64,000 nucleotides of DNA from Onthophagus taurus (lineage: Eukaryota > Arthropoda > Insecta > Coleoptera > Scarabaeidae): contig NC_091971.1 of assembly GCF_036711975.1 (NCBI RefSeq), forward strand, positions 25,737,501-25,801,500, in the 5' to 3' direction. The notes beneath the pieces were generated by a model, which ran no database searches, had not been told where the DNA came from, and saw only the letters and a list, made by a program, of their open reading frames with translations. This document shows positions 1 through 14,500 of the stretch, piece by piece. Numbering within the stretch: the first letter of the stretch is position 1; each line of letters starts with the position of its first letter. Made by a program: the position numbers and the translations under genes.

Positions 1-3000
1 TTCGGTTCCGGTAATTCTGTTGACCGTATTTGTGATATTCAGGCGTCAAATGACATCTTGGAGCATGTTGGAGATAAAAAACAAAATGTGCCCAAAACGT
101 GATATTATGACGTTATACGCCGTTCTGAGCCATGTTTGACCTTTCTATCACTTTTGGTTCCGGTAATTCTGTTGATCATATTTGTGATATTCAGGCGCCA
201 AATGACATCTTGGAGCATGTTGGAGATAAAAAACAAAATGTGCCCAAAACGTGATATTATGACGTTATACGCCGTTCTGAGCCATGTTTGAACTTTCTAT
301 CACTTTCGGTTCCGGTAATTCTGTTGACCATATATGTTATATTCAGGCGCCAAATGACATCTTGGAGCATGTTGGAGATAAAAAACAAAATGTGCCCAAA
401 ACGTGATATTATGACGTTATACGCCGTTCTGAGCCATGTTTGACCTTTCTATCACTTTTGGTTCCGGTAATTCTGTTGATCATATTTGTGATATTCAGGC
501 GCCAAATGACATCTTGGAGCATGTTGGAGATAAAAAACAAAATGTGCCCAAAACGTGATATTATGACGTTATACGCCGTTCTGAACCATGTTTGAACTTT
601 CTATCACTTTCGGTTCCGATAATTCTGTTGACCATATTTGTGATATTCAGGCGTCAAATGACATCTTGGAGCATGTTGGAGATAAAAAACAAAATGTTCC
701 CAAAACGTGATATTATGACGTTATACGCCGTTCTGAGCCATGCTTGAACTTTCTATCACTTTTGGCTCCGGTAATTCTGTTGATCATATTTGTGATATTC
801 AGGCGCCAAATGACATCTTGGAGCATGTTGGAGATAAAAAACAAAATGTGCCTAAAACGTGATATTATGACGTTATACGCCGTTCTGAGCCATGTTTGAA
901 CTTTCTATCACTTTCGGTTCCGATAATTCTGTTGACCATATTTGTGATATTCAGGCCTCAAATGACATCTTGGAGCATGTTGGAGATAAAAAACAAAATG
1001 TGCCCAAAACGTGATATTATGACGTTATACGCCGTTCTGAGCCATGCTTGAACTTTCTATCACTTTCGGTTCCGATAATTCTGTTGACCATATTTGTGAT
1101 ATTCAGGCGCCAAATGACATCTTGGAGCATGTTGGAGATAAAAAACAAAATGTGCCCAAAACGTGATATTATGACGTTATACGCCCTTTTGAGCCATGTT
1201 TGAACTTTCTATCACTTTTGGTTCCGGTAATTCTGTTGACCATATTTGTGATATTCAGGCGTCAAATGGCATCTTGGAGCATATAGGAGATAAAAAACAA
1301 AATGTGTCCAAAACGTGATATTATGACGTTATACGCCGTTCTGAGCCATGTTTGAACTTTCTATCACTTTCGGTTCCGATAATTCTGTTGACCATATTTG
1401 TGATATTCAGGCGCCAAATGACATCTTGGAGCATGTTGGAGATAAAAAACAAAATGCACCCAAAACGTGATATTATGACGTTATACGCCGTTCTGAGCCA
1501 TGTTTGAGCTTTCTATCACTTTCGGTTCCGATAATTCTGTTGACCATATTTGTGATATTCAGGCCTCAAATGACATCTTGGAGCATGTTGGAGATAAAAA
1601 ACAAAATGTGCCCAAAACGTGATATTATGACGTTATACGCCGTTCTGAGCCATGTTTGAACTTTCTATCACTTTCGGTTCCGGTAATTCTGTTGACCATA
1701 TATGTGATATTCAGGCGCCAAATGACATCTTGGAGCATGTTGGAGATAAAAAACAAAATGTGCCCAAAACGTGATATTATGACGTTATACGCCGTTTTGA
1801 GCCATGTTTGAACTTTCTATCACTTTCGGCTCCGATAATTCTGTTGACCATATTTGTGATATTCAGGCGCCAAATGACATCTTGGAGCATGTTGGAGATA
1901 AAAAACAAAATGTGCCCAAAACGTGATATTATGACGTTATACGCCGTTCTGAGCCATGTTTGAACTTTCTATCACTTTCGGTTCCGGTAATTCTGTTGAC
2001 CATATATGTGATATTCAGGCGCCAAATGACATCTTGGAGCATGTTGGAGATAAAAAACAAAATGTGCCCAAAACGTGATATTATGACGTTATACGCCGTT
2101 CTGAGCCATGTTTGACCTTTCTATCACTTTTGGTTCCGGTAATTCTGTTGATCATATTTGTGATATTCAGGCGCCAAATGACATCTTGGAGCATGTTGGA
2201 GATAAAAAACAAAATGTGCCCAAAACGTGATATTATGACGTTATACGCCGTTTTGAGTCATGTTTGAACTTTCTATCACTTTCGGTTCCGGTAATTCTGT
2301 TGACCGTATTTGTTATATTCAGGCGTCAAATGACATCTTGGAGCATGTTGGAGATAAAAAACAAAATGTGCCCAAAACGTGATATTATGACGTTATACGC
2401 CGTTCTGAGCCATGTTTGAACTTTCTATCACTTTTGGCTCCGGTAATTCTGTTGATCATATTTGTGATATTCAGGCGCCAAATGACATCTTGGAGCATGT
2501 TGGAGATAGAAAACAAAATGTGCCCAAAACGTGATATTATGACGTTATACGCCGTTTTGAGCCATGTTTGAACTTTCTATCACTTTTGGTTCCGGTAATT
2601 CTGTTGACCGTATTTGTGATATTCAGGCGTCAAATGACATCTTGGAGCATGTTGCAGATAAAAAACAAAATGTGCCCAAAACGTGATATTATGACGTTAT
2701 ACGCCGTTTTGAGCCATGTTTGAACTTTCTATCACTTTCGGTTCCGATAATTCTGTTGACCATATTTGTGATATTCAGGCGCCAAATGACATCTTGGAGC
2801 ATGTTGGAGATAAAAAACAAAATGTGCCCAAAACGTGATATTATGACGTTATACGCCGTTCTGAGCCATGTTTGAACTTTCTATCACTTTTGGTTCCGGT
2901 AATTCTGTTGATCATATTTGTGATATTCAGGCACCAAATGACATCTTGGAGCATGTTGGAGATAAAAAACAAAATGTGCCCAAAACGTGATATTATGACG

Positions 3001-4690
3001 TTATACGCCGTTTTGAGCCATGTTTGAACTTTCTATCACTTTTGGTTCCGGTAATTCTGTTGACCATATATTTGATATTCAGGCGTCAAATGACATCTTG
3101 GAGCATGTTGGAGATAAAAAACAAAATGTGCCCAAAACGTGATATTATGACGTTATACGCCGTTTTGAGCCATGTTTGAACTTTCTATCACTTTCGGTTC
3201 CGATAATTCTGTTGACCATATTTGTGATATTCAGGCGCCAAATGACATCTTGGAGCATGTTGGAGATAAAAAACAAAATGTGCCCAAAACGTGATATTAT
3301 GACGTTATACGCCGTTCTGAGCCATGTTTGAACTTTCTATCACTTTTGGTTCCGGTAATTCTGTTGATCATATTTGTGATATTCAGGCACCAAATGACAT
3401 CTTGGAGCATGTTGGAGATAAAAAACAAAATGTGCCCAAAACGTGATATTATGACGTTATACGCCGTTTTGAGCCATGTTTGAACTTTCTATCACTTTTG
3501 GTTCCGGTAATTCTGTTGACCATATATTTGATATTCAGGCGTCAAATGACATCTTGGAGCATGTTGGAGATAAAAAACAAAATGTGCCCAAAACGTGATA
3601 TTATGACGTTATACGCCGTTTTGAGCCATGTTTGAACTTTCTATCACTTTCGGTTCCGATAATTCTGTTGACCATATTTGTGATATTCAGGCGCCAAATG
3701 ACATCTTGGAGCATGTTGGAGATAAAAAACAAAATGTGCCCAAAACGTGATATTATGACGTTATACGCCGTTCTGAGCCATGTTTGAACTTTCTATCACT
3801 TTTGGCTCCGGTAATTCTGTTGACCATATATGTGATATTCTGGCGCCAAATGACATCTTGGAGCATGTTGGAGATAAAAACAAAATGTGCCCAAAACGTG
3901 ATATTATGACGTTATGCGCCGTTCTGAGCCATGTTTGAACTTTCTATCACTTTTGGTTCCGGTAATTCTGTTGACCATATTTGTGATATTCAGGCGTCAA
4001 ATGACATGTTGGAGCATGTTGGAGATAAAAAACAAAATGTGCCCAAAACGTGATATTATGACGTTATGCGCCGTTCTGAGCCATGTTTGAACTTTCTATC
4101 ACTTTCGGTTCCGGTAATTCTGTTGACCATATATGTGATATTCAGGCGCCAAATGACATCTTGGAGCATGTTGGAGATAAAAAACAAAATGTGCCCAAAA
4201 CGTGATATTATGACGTTATACGCCGTTCTGAGCCATGTTTGAACTTTCTATCACTTTTGGTTCGGGTAATTCTGTTGACCATATATGTGATATTCTGGCG
4301 CCAAATGACATCTTGGAGCATGTTGGAGATAAAAAACAAAATGTGCCCAAAACGTGATATTATGACGTTATACGCCCTTTTGAGGCATGTTTGAACTTTC
4401 TATCACTTTTGGTTCCGGTAATTCTGTTGACCATATTTGTGATATTCAGGCCTCAAATGACATCTTGGAGCATGTTGGAGATAAAAAACAAAATATGCCC
4501 AAAACGTGATATTATGACGTTATACGCCGTTCTGAGCCATGTTTGAACTTTCTATCACTTTTGGTTCCGATAATTCTGCTGACCATATTTGTGATATTCA
4601 GGCGTCAAATGACATCTTGGAGCATGTTGGAGATAAAAAGCAAAATGTGCCCAAAACGTGATATTATGACGTTATACGCCGTTCTGAGCC

Positions 4691-5906
4691 ATGTTTGAAC
4701 TTTCTATCACTTTCGGTTCCGGTAATTCTGTTGATCATATTTGTGATATTCACGCGCCAAATGACATCTTGGAGCATGTTGGAGATAAAAAGCATAATGT
4801 GCCCAAAACGTGCTATTATGACGTTATACGCCGTTCTGAGCCATGTTTGAACTTTCTATCACTTTCGGTTCCGGTAATTCTGTTGACCATATTTGTGATA
4901 TTCAGGCGCCAAATGACATCTTGGAGCATGTTGGAGATAAAAAACAAAATGTGCCCAAAACGGGATATTATGACGTTATACGCCGTTTTGAGCCATGTTT
5001 GAACTTTCTATCACTTTTGGTTCCGGTAATTCTGTTGACCATATTTGTGATATTCAGGCGTCAAATGACATCTTGGAGCATGTTGGAGATAAAAAACAAA
5101 ATGTGCCCAAAACGTGATATTTTGCCGTTATACGCCCTTTTGAGGCATGTTTGAACTTTCTATCACTTTTGGTTCCGTAAATTCTGTTGACCATATTTGT
5201 GATATTCAGGCCTCAAATGACATCTTGGAGCATGTTGGAGATAAAAAACAAAATATGCCCAAAACGTGATATTATGACGTTATACGCCGTTCTGAGCCAT
5301 GTTTGAACTTTCTATCACTTTCGGTTCCGGTAATTCTGTTGATCATATTTGTGATATTCACGCGCCAAATGACATCTTGGAGCATGTTGGAGATAAAAAG
5401 CATAATGTGCCCAAAACGTGCTATTATGACGTTATACGCCGTTCTGAGCCATGTTTGAACTTTCTATCACTTTCGGTTCCGGTAATTCTGTTGACCATAT
5501 TTGTGATATTCAGGCGCCAAATGACATCTTGGAGCATGTTGGAGATAAAAAACAAAATGTGCCCAAAACGGGATATTATGACGTTATACGCCGTTTTGAG
5601 CCATGTTTGAACTTTCTATCACTTTTGGTTCCGGTAATTCTGTTGACCATATTTGTGATATTCAGGCGTCAAATGACATCTTGGAGCATGTTGGAGATAA
5701 AAAACAAAATGTGCCCAAAACGTGATATTTTGCCGTTATACGCCCTTTTGAGGCATGTTTGAACTTTCTATCACTTTTGGTTCCGTAAATTCTGTTGACC
5801 ATATTTGTGATATTCAGGCCTCAAATGACATCTTGGAGCATGTTGGAGATAAAAAACAAAATATGCCCAAAACGTGATATTATGACGTTATACGCCGTTC
5901 TGAGCC
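4691..5906 (+). repeat. Tandem duplication of a 608-bp tetramer
   Basis: Bases 4691-5298 recur as 5299-5906, a period of 608 bp (four monomers). Rare shared variants such as CACGCGCCAAATG, AAGCATAATG and CGTGCTATTATG sit at the same offsets in both copies, marking a recent local duplication by unequal exchange. Confidence 0.85.
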
Positions 5907-8346
5907 ATGTTTGAACTTTCTATTACTTTTGGTTCCGATAATTCTGCTGACCATATTTGTGATATTCAGGCGTCAAATGACATCTTGGAGCATGTTGGAG
6001 ATAAAAAACAAAATGTGCCCAAAACGTGATATTATGACGTTATACGCCGTTCTGAGCCATGTTTGAACTTTCTATCACTTTCGGTTCCGGTAATTCTGTT
6101 GATCATATTTGTGATATTCAGGCGCCAAATGACATCTTGGAGCATGTTGGAGATAAAAAGCAAAATGTGCCCAAAACGTGCTATTATGACGTTATACGCC
6201 GTTCTGAGCCATGTTTGAACTTTCTATCACTTTCGGTTCCGGTAATTCTGTTGACCATATTTGTGATATTCAGGCGTCAAATGACATCTTGGAGCATATT
6301 GGAGATAAAAAACAAAATGTGTCCAAAACGTGATATTATGACGTTAGATGCCGTTTTAAGCCATGTTTGAACTTTCTATCACTTTTGGTTCGGGTAATTC
6401 TGTTGACCATATATGTGATATTCAGGCACCAAATGACATCTTGGAGCATGTTGGAGATAAAAAACAAAATGTGTCCAAAACGTGATATTATGACGTTAGA
6501 TGCCGTTTTAAGCCATGTTTGAACTTTCTATCACTTTCGGTTCCGATAATTCTGTTGACCATATTTGTGATATTCAGGCGCCAAATGACATCTTGGAGCA
6601 TGTTGGAGATAAAAAACAAAATGTGCCCAAAACGTGATATTATGACGTTATACGCTGTTCTGAGCCATGTTTGAACTTTCTTTCACTTTTGGTTCCGGTA
6701 ATTCTGTTGATCATATTTGTGATATTCAGGCACCAAATGACATCTTGGAGCATGTTGGAGATAAAAAACAAAATGTGCCCAAAACGTGATATTATGACGT
6801 TATACGCCGTTCTGAGCCATGTTTGAACTTTCTATCACTTTCGGTTCCGATAATTCTGTTGATCATATTTGTGATATTCAGGCCTCAAATGACATCTTGG
6901 AGCATGTTGGAGATAAAAAACAAAATATGCCCAAAACGTGATATTATGACGTTATACGCCGTTCTGAGCCATGTTTGAACTTTCTATTACTTTTGGTTCC
7001 GATAATTCTGCTGACCATATTTGTGATATTCAGGCGTCAAATGACATCTTGGAGCATGTTGGAGATAAAAAACAAAATGTGCCCAAAACGTGATATTATG
7101 ACGTTATACGCCGTTCTGAGCCATGTTTGAACTTTCTATCACTTTCGGTTCCGGTAATTCTGTTGATCATATTTGTGATATTCAGGCGCCAAATGACATC
7201 TTGGAGCATGTTGGAGATAAAAAGCAAAATGTGCCCAAAACGTGCTATTATGACGTTATACGCCGTTCTGAGCCATGTTTGAACTTTCTATCACTTTCGG
7301 TTCCGGTAATTCTGTTGACCATATTTGTGATATTCAGGCGTCAAATGACATCTTGGAGCATATTGGAGATAAAAAACAAAATGTGTCCAAAACGTGATAT
7401 TATGACGTTAGATGCCGTTTTAAGCCATGTTTGAACTTTCTATCACTTTTGGTTCGGGTAATTCTGTTGACCATATATGTGATATTCAGGCACCAAATGA
7501 CATCTTGGAGCATGTTGGAGATAAAAAACAAAATGTGTCCAAAACGTGATATTATGACGTTAGATGCCGTTTTAAGCCATGTTTGAACTTTCTATCACTT
7601 TCGGTTCCGATAATTCTGTTGACCATATTTGTGATATTCAGGCGCCAAATGACATCTTGGAGCATGTTGGAGATAAAAAACAAAATGTGCCCAAAACGTG
7701 ATATTATGACGTTATACGCCCTTTTGAGGCATGTTTGAACTTTCTATCACTTTTGGTTCCGGTAATTCTGTTGACCATATTTGTGATATTCAGGCCTCAA
7801 ATGACATCTTGGAGCATGTTGGAGATAAAAAACAAAATATGCCCAAAACGTGATATTATGACGTTATACGCCGTTCTGAGCCATGTTTGAACTTTCTATT
7901 ACTTTTGGTTCCGATAATTCTGCTGACCATATTTGTGATATTCAGGCGTCAAATGACATCTTGGAGCATGTTGGAGATAAAAAACAAAATGTGCCCAAAA
8001 CGTGATATTATGACGTTATACGCCGTTCTGAGCCATGTTTGAACTTTCTATCACTTTCGGTTCAGGTAATTCTGTTGATCATATTTGTGATATTCAGGCG
8101 CCAAATGACATCTTGGAGCATGTTGGAGATAAAAAGCAAAATGTGCCCAAAACGTGCTATTATGACGTTATACGCCGTTCTGAGCCATGTTTGAACTTTC
8201 TATCACTTTCGGTTCCGGTAATTCTGTTGACCATATTTGTGATATTCAGGCGTCAAATGACATCTTGGAGCATATTGGAGATAAAAAACAAAATGTGTCC
8301 AAAACGTGATATTATGACGTTAGATGCCGTTTTAAGCCATGTTTGA
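5907..8346 (+). repeat. Higher-order repeat copies carrying the GATGCCGTTTTAAGCC variant
   Basis: A multi-monomer segment marked by AAGCAAAATG, GGAGCATATTGGAG and GATGCCGTTTTAAGCC occurs three times, with equivalent points at 6059, 7123 and 8035. The spacings are 1064 and 912 bp, seven and six monomers. Loss of one monomer between copies points to unequal crossing-over. Boundaries are approximate. Confidence 0.75.
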
Positions 8347-10417
8347 ACTTTCTATCACTTTTGGTTCCGGTAATTCTGTTGATCATATTTGTGATATTCA
8401 GGCGTCAAATGACATCTTGGAGCATGTTGGAGATAAAAAACAAAATGTGCCCAAAACGTGTTATTATGACGTTATACGCCGTTCTGAGCCATGTTTGAAC
8501 TTTCTATCACTTTTGGTTCCGATAATTCTGTCGACCATATATGTGACATTCAGGGGCCAAATGTCATATTGGAGCATGTTGGAGATAAAAAACAAAATGT
8601 GCCCAAAACGTGATATTATGACGTTATACGCCGTTCTGAGCCATGTTTGAACTTTCTATCACTTTTGGTTCCGATAATTCTGTTGACCATATTTGTGATA
8701 TTCAGGCGTCAAATGACATCTTGGAGCATGTTGGAGATAAAAAACAAAATGTGCCCAAAACGTGATATTATGACGTTATACGCCGTTCTGAGCCATGTTT
8801 GAACTTTCTATCACTTTTGGTTCCGGTAATTCTGTTGATCATATTTGTGATATTCAGGCGCCAAATGACATCTTGGAGCATGTTGGAGATAAAAAACAAA
8901 ATGTGCCCAAAACGTGATATTATGACGTTATACGCCGTTCTGAGCCATGTTTGAACTTTCTATCACTTTTGGTTCCGGTAATTCTGTTGATCATATTTGT
9001 GATATTCAGGCGCCAAATGACATCTTGGAGCATGTTGGAGATAAAAAACAAAATGTGCCCAAAACGTGATATTATGACGTTATACGCCGTTCTGAGCATG
9101 TTTGAACTTTCTATCACTTTTGGTTCCGGTAATTCTGTTGATCATATTTGTGATATTCAGGCGTCAAATGACATCTTGGAGCATGTTGGAGATAAAAAAC
9201 AAAATGTGCCCAAAACGTCATATTATGACGTTATACGCCGTTTTGAGCCATGTTTGAACTTTCTATCACTTTCGGTTCCGATAATTCTGTTGACCATATT
9301 TGTGATATTCAGGCGCCAAATGACATCTTGGAGCATGTTGGAGATAAAAAACATAATGTGCCCAAAACGTGATATTATGACGTTATACGCCGTTCTGAGC
9401 CATGTTTGAACTTTCTATCACTTTTGGTTCCGGTAATTCTGTTGATCATATTTGTGATATTCAGGCGCCAAATAACATCTTGGAGCATGTTGGAGATAAA
9501 AAACAAAATGTGCCCAAAACGTGATATTATGACGTTATACGCCGTTCTGAGCCATGTTTGAACTTTCTATCACTTTCGATTCCGATAATTCTGTTGACCA
9601 TATTTGTGATATTCAGGCGCCAAATGACATCTTGGAGCATGTTGGAGACAAAAAACAAAATGTGCCCAAAACGTGATATTATGACGTTAGATGCCGTTTT
9701 AAGCCATGTTTGAACTTTCTATCACTTTTGGTTCGGGTAATTCTGTTGACAATATATGTGATATTCTGGCGCCAAATGACATCTTGGAGCATGTTGGAGA
9801 TACAAAACAAAATGTGCCCAAAACGTGATATTTTGCCGTTATACGCCGTTTTGAGCCATGCTTGAACTTTCTATCACTTTCGGTTCCGGTAATTCTGTTG
9901 ACCATATATTTGATATTCAGGCGTCAAATGACATCTTGGAGCATGTTGGAGATAAAAAACAAAATGTGCCCAAAACGTGATATTATGACGTTATACGCCG
10001 TTCTGAGCCATGTTTGAACTTTCTATCACTTTTGGTTCCGATAATTCTGTTGACCATATATGTGATATTCAGGCGCCAAATGACATCTTGGAGCATGTTG
10101 GAGATAAAAAACAAAATGTCCCCAAAACGTGATATTTTGCCGTTATACGCCGTTTTGAGCCATGCTTGAACTTTCTATCACTTTCGGTTCCGATAATTCT
10201 GTTGACCATATTTGTGATATTCAGGCGCCAAATGACATCTTGGAGCAAGTTGGAGATAAAAAACAAAATGTGACCAAAACGTGATATTATGACGTTATAC
10301 GCCGTTTTGAGCCATGTTTGAACTTTCTATCACTTTCGGTTCCGATAATTCTGTTGACCATATTTGTGATTCAATAAATCTCATAGAAACGATGAAAATT
10401 CTTTATTTAGATTTGTT

Positions 10418-10464
10418 TCAGTGCGACATGTTTCGATTTAACAATCTTCTTCAGGCACGACTGA
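10418..10464 (-). ncRNA. Hammerhead ribozyme-like motif, left arm
   Basis: Read on the minus strand, a GUGC/GCAC stem I encloses CUGAAGA (fits CUGANGA), a short stem II (GAUU/AAUC with one extra A before it), GAAAC, a minimal stem III and the cleavage triplet GUC. This order matches the small type I hammerheads known from Penelope-like elements. Activity cannot be judged from sequence; the tiny stem III might need a dimeric form. Confidence 0.45.
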
Positions 10465-10853
10465 GAAATACATAAATACATTGCATTTTATAATAAATCG
10501 TTCTGCGAGAGGTAAGTATATAAAACATAATTATAATAAAAATTCTTTTTTAATTTTACCGTCAATCAGATGAAATGTACAGATGTTCTATTTTGATGGA
10601 TTTCCTTAAAAACATTGTACCAGTAGGGGGAGTAGACCAAAAATATTTTTTTCCCTTTATCCAATTTAAGTCAATTATTTGGAGTAATTACGGTTTAAAG
10701 GGATTGTATGTTTATAGGGTTTATAAAAGAAATAAATTGTTAGGGAATGTAAAGGGGATTGTTAAAAATTCTGAAATAAGACATCGAATCAGTACAGAAA
10801 ATTGAGAGGAAAATGGCGTCTTACTTTCGTCGTTAAATTTAGATCACGTGTTA

Positions 10854-10889
<36 letters not shown>

Positions 10890-11488
10890 TATTTAATATA
10901 AAAGAGGAGGTGAATCGTCTGAAAGAACAAGATATTTCATCGATTAAAAGAAGAAGGGGTAGAATTTATTATGTGAACTTACGTTATTGGGAAAGAAAAT
11001 TCTACCCCTTCTTCTTTTAATCGATGAAATATCTTGTTCTTTCAGACGATTCACCTCCTCTTTTATATTAAATACAAAAAAAAAAAAAAAAAAAATTTTT
11101 AACACGTGATCTAAATTTAACGACGAAAGTAAGACGCCATTTTCCTCTCAATTTTCTGTACTGATTCGATGTCTTATTTCAGAATTTTTAACAATCCCCT
11201 TTACATTCCCTAACAATTTATTTCTTTTATAAACCCTATAAACATACAATCCCTTTAAACCGTAATTACTCCAAATAATTGACTTAAATTGGATAAAGGG
11301 AAAAAAATATTTTTGGTCTACTCCCCCTACTGGTACAATATTTTTAAGGAAATCCATCAAAATAGAACATCTGTACATTTCATCTGATTGACGGTAAAAT
11401 TAAAAAAGAATTTTTATTATAATTATGTTTTATATACTTACCTCTCGCGGAACGATTTATTATAAAATGCAATGTATTTATGTATTTC

Positions 11489-11535
11489 TCAGTCGTGCCT
11501 GAAGAAAATTGTTAAATCGAAACATGTCGCACTGA
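11489..11535 (+). ncRNA. Hammerhead ribozyme-like motif, right arm
   Basis: This is the inverted partner of the motif in the left arm, with the same CUGAAGA, GAAAC and GUC core. One stem II base differs (AAUU instead of GAUU), which weakens the G-C pair at the base of stem II, so this copy may be less active. Confidence 0.4.
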
Positions 11536-14500
11536 AACAAATCTAAATAAAGAATTTTCATCGTTTCTATGAGATTTATTGAATTAATACTTACGATGAA
11601 CACCGAATCCACTTTAACAAACATATTTGTGATATTCAGGCGTCAAATGACATCTTGGAGCATGTTGGAGATAAAAAACAAAATGTGCCCAAAACATGAT
11701 ATTATGACGTTATACGCCGTTCTGAGCCATGTTTGAACTTTCTATCACTTTCGGTTCCGGTAATTCTGTTGACCATATATGTGATATTCAGGCGCCAAAT
11801 GACATCTTGGGCATGTTGGAGATAAAAAACAAAATGTGCCCAAAACGTGATATTATGACGTTATACGCCGTTTTGAGCCATGTTTGAACTTTCTATCACT
11901 TTTGGTTCCGGTAATTCTGTTGACCATATATTTGATATTCAGGCGCCAAATGACATCTTGGAGCAAGTTGGAGATAAAAAACAAAATGTGCCCAAAACGT
12001 GATATTATGACGTTATACGCCGTTCTGAGCCATGTTTGAACTTTCTATCACTTTTGGCTCCGGTAATTCTGTTGATCATATTTGTGATATTCAGGCGCCA
12101 AATGACATCTTGGAGCATGTTGGAGATAAAAAACAAAATGTGCCCAAAACGTGATAATATGACGTTATACGCCGTTTTGAGCCATGTTTGAACTTTCTAT
12201 CACTTTTGGTTCCGATAATTCTGTTGACCGTATTTGTGATATTCAGGCGTCAAATGACATCTTGGAGCATGTTGGAGATAAAAAACAAAATGTCCCCAAA
12301 ACGTGATATTATGACGTTATACGCCGTTTTGAGCCATGTTTGAACTTTCTATCACTTTCGGTTCCGATAATTCTGTTGACCATATTTGTGATATTCAGGC
12401 GTCAAATGACATCTTGGAGCATGTTGGAGATAAAAAACAAAATGTGCCCAAAACGTGATATTATGACGTTATACGCCGTTCTGAGCCATGTTTGAACTTT
12501 CTATCACTTTCGGTTCCGGTAATTCTGTTGACCATATATGTGATATTCAGGCGCCAAATGACATCTTGGAGCATGTTGGAGATAAAAAACAAAATGTGCC
12601 CAAAACCTGATATTATGACGTTATACGCCGTTCTGAGCCATGTTTGACCTTTCTATCACTTTTGGTTCCGGTAATTCTGTTGACCATATTTGTCATATTC
12701 AGGCGTCAAATGACATCTTGGAGCATGTTGGAGATAAAAAACAAAATGTGCCCAAAACGTGATATTATGACGTTATACGCCGTTCTGAGCCATGTTTGAA
12801 CTTTCTATCACTTTCGGTTCCGATAATTCTGTTGACCATATTTGTGATATTCAGGCCTCAAATGACATCTTGGAGCATGTTGGAGATAAAAAACAAAATG
12901 TGCCCAAAACGTGATATTATGACGTTATACGCCGTTCTGAGCCATGTTTGAACTTTCTATCACTTTTGGTTCCGGTAATTCTGTTGATCATATTTGTGAT
13001 ATTCAGGCACCAAATGACATCTTGGAGCATGTTGGAGATAAAAAACAAAATGTGCCCAAAACGTGATATTATGACGTTATACGCCGTTTTGAGCCATGTT
13101 TGAACTTTCTATCACTTTTGGTTCCGGTAATTCTGTTGATCATATTTGTGATATTCAGGCACCAAATGACATCTTGGAGCATGTTGGAGATAAAAAACAA
13201 AATGTGCCCAAAACGTGATATTATGACGTTATACGCCGTTTTGAGCCATGTTTGAACTTTCTATCACTTTTGGTTCCGGTAATTCTGTTGACCATATTTG
13301 TCATATTCAGGCGTCAAATGACTTCTTGGAGCATGTTGGAGATAAAAAGCAAAATGTGCCCAAAACGTGCTATTATGACGTTATACGCCCTTTTGAGGCA
13401 TGTTTGAACTTTCTATCACTCTTGGTTTCGGTAATTCTGTTGACCATATTTGTGATATTCAGGCGTCAAATGACATCTTGGAGCATGTTGGAGATAAAAA
13501 ACAAAATGTGCCCAAAACGTGATATTATGACGTTATACGCCGTTCTGAGCCATGTTTGAACTTTCTACCACTTTTGGCTTCGGTAATTCTGTTGATCATA
13601 TTTGTGATATTCAGGCGCCAAATGACATCTTGGAGCATGTTGGAGATAAAAAACAAGATGTGCCCAAAACGTGATATTATGACGTTAGATGCCGCTTTAC
13701 CATGTTTGAACTTTCTATCACTTTTGGTTCTGGTAATTCTGTTGACCATATATGTGATATTCTGGCGCCAAATGACATCTTGGAGCATGTTGGAGATAAA
13801 AAACAAAATGTGCCCAAAACGTGATATTATGACGTTATACGCCGTTCTGAGCCATGTTTGAACTTTCTATCACTTTTGGTTCGGGTAATTCTGTTGACCA
13901 TATATGTGATATTCTGGCGCCAAATGACATCTTGGAGCATGTTGGAGATAAAAAACAAAATGTGCCCAAAACGTGATATTATGACGTTATACGCCGTTCT
14001 GAGCCATGTTTGAACTTTCTATCACTTTTGGTTCCGGTAATTCTGTTGACCATATTTGTGATATTCAGGCCTCAAATGACATCTTGGAGCATGTTGGAGA
14101 TAAAAAACAAAATGTGCCCAAAGCGTGATATTATGACGTTATACGCCGTTTTGAGCCATGTTTGAACTTTCTATCACTTTCGGTTCCGATAATTCTGCTG
14201 ACCATATTTGTGATATTCTGGCGCCAAATGACATCTTGGAGCATGTTGGAGATAAAAAACAAAATGTGCCCAAAACGTGATATTATGACGTTATACGCCG
14301 TTCTGAGCCATGTTTGAACTTTCTATCACTTTCGGTTCCGGTAATTCTGTTGACCATATTTGTGATATTCAGGCGTCAAATGACATCTTGGAGCATATTG
14401 GAGATAAAAAACAAAATGTGTCCAAAACGTGATATTATGACGTTATACGCCGTTCTGAGCCATGTTTGAACTTTCTATCACTTTCGGTTCCGATAATTCT

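Larger units (their letters stand above)
1..10370 (+). repeat. 152-bp satellite array, left block
   Basis: Head-to-tail monomers of 152 bp (about 68 copies) fill this stretch. The period is seen from the recurrence of blocks such as TTTGAACTTTCTATCAC and GCCCAAAACGTGATATTATG. Monomers here mostly carry the variants TCGGTTCCG or TTGGTTCCG with GGTAATT, and CATCTTGGAGC. Because 152 is not a multiple of three, open frames of about 103 codons arise across pairs of monomers; these are by-products and are not annotated as genes. No RNA gene or other gene is visible. Confidence 0.97.
10371..11621. mobile_element. Fold-back element with long inverted arms, probable Penelope-like derivative
   Basis: A 1,251-bp insertion interrupts the satellite. 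The left arm (about 10371-10967) and right arm (about 10997-11583) are inverted copies with few mismatches, separated by a 29-nt loop. The right side carries a further unmatched ~38-bp tail (11584-11621). The flanking satellite is duplicated for 12 bp (CATATTTGTGAT at 10359-10370 and 11622-11633). Each arm holds a homopolymer run (31 T on the left, 20 A on the right) and a hammerhead-like motif. Inverted terminal copies, a short one-sided tail, variable-length target duplications and hammerhead motifs are known for Penelope-like retroelements; assignment to that group is inference because no reverse transcriptase is present. Short frames in the arms (76 codons) have no recognisable product. 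Confidence 0.75.

Noticed and set aside
4691-5002. 103-codon open frames repeated across the satellite on both strands
   Set aside because: They follow the 152-bp period, use partial pairs of monomers in shifting frames, lack any family resemblance and vary freely; by-products of the repeat.
1-10370. CRISPR-like array
   Set aside because: The repeats are continuous 152-bp monomers with no unique spacers, in eukaryotic sequence with introns.
10575-10805. 76-codon frame present in both arms of the fold-back element
   Set aside because: Identical only because the arms are inverted copies; no domain, no codon pattern of a gene.
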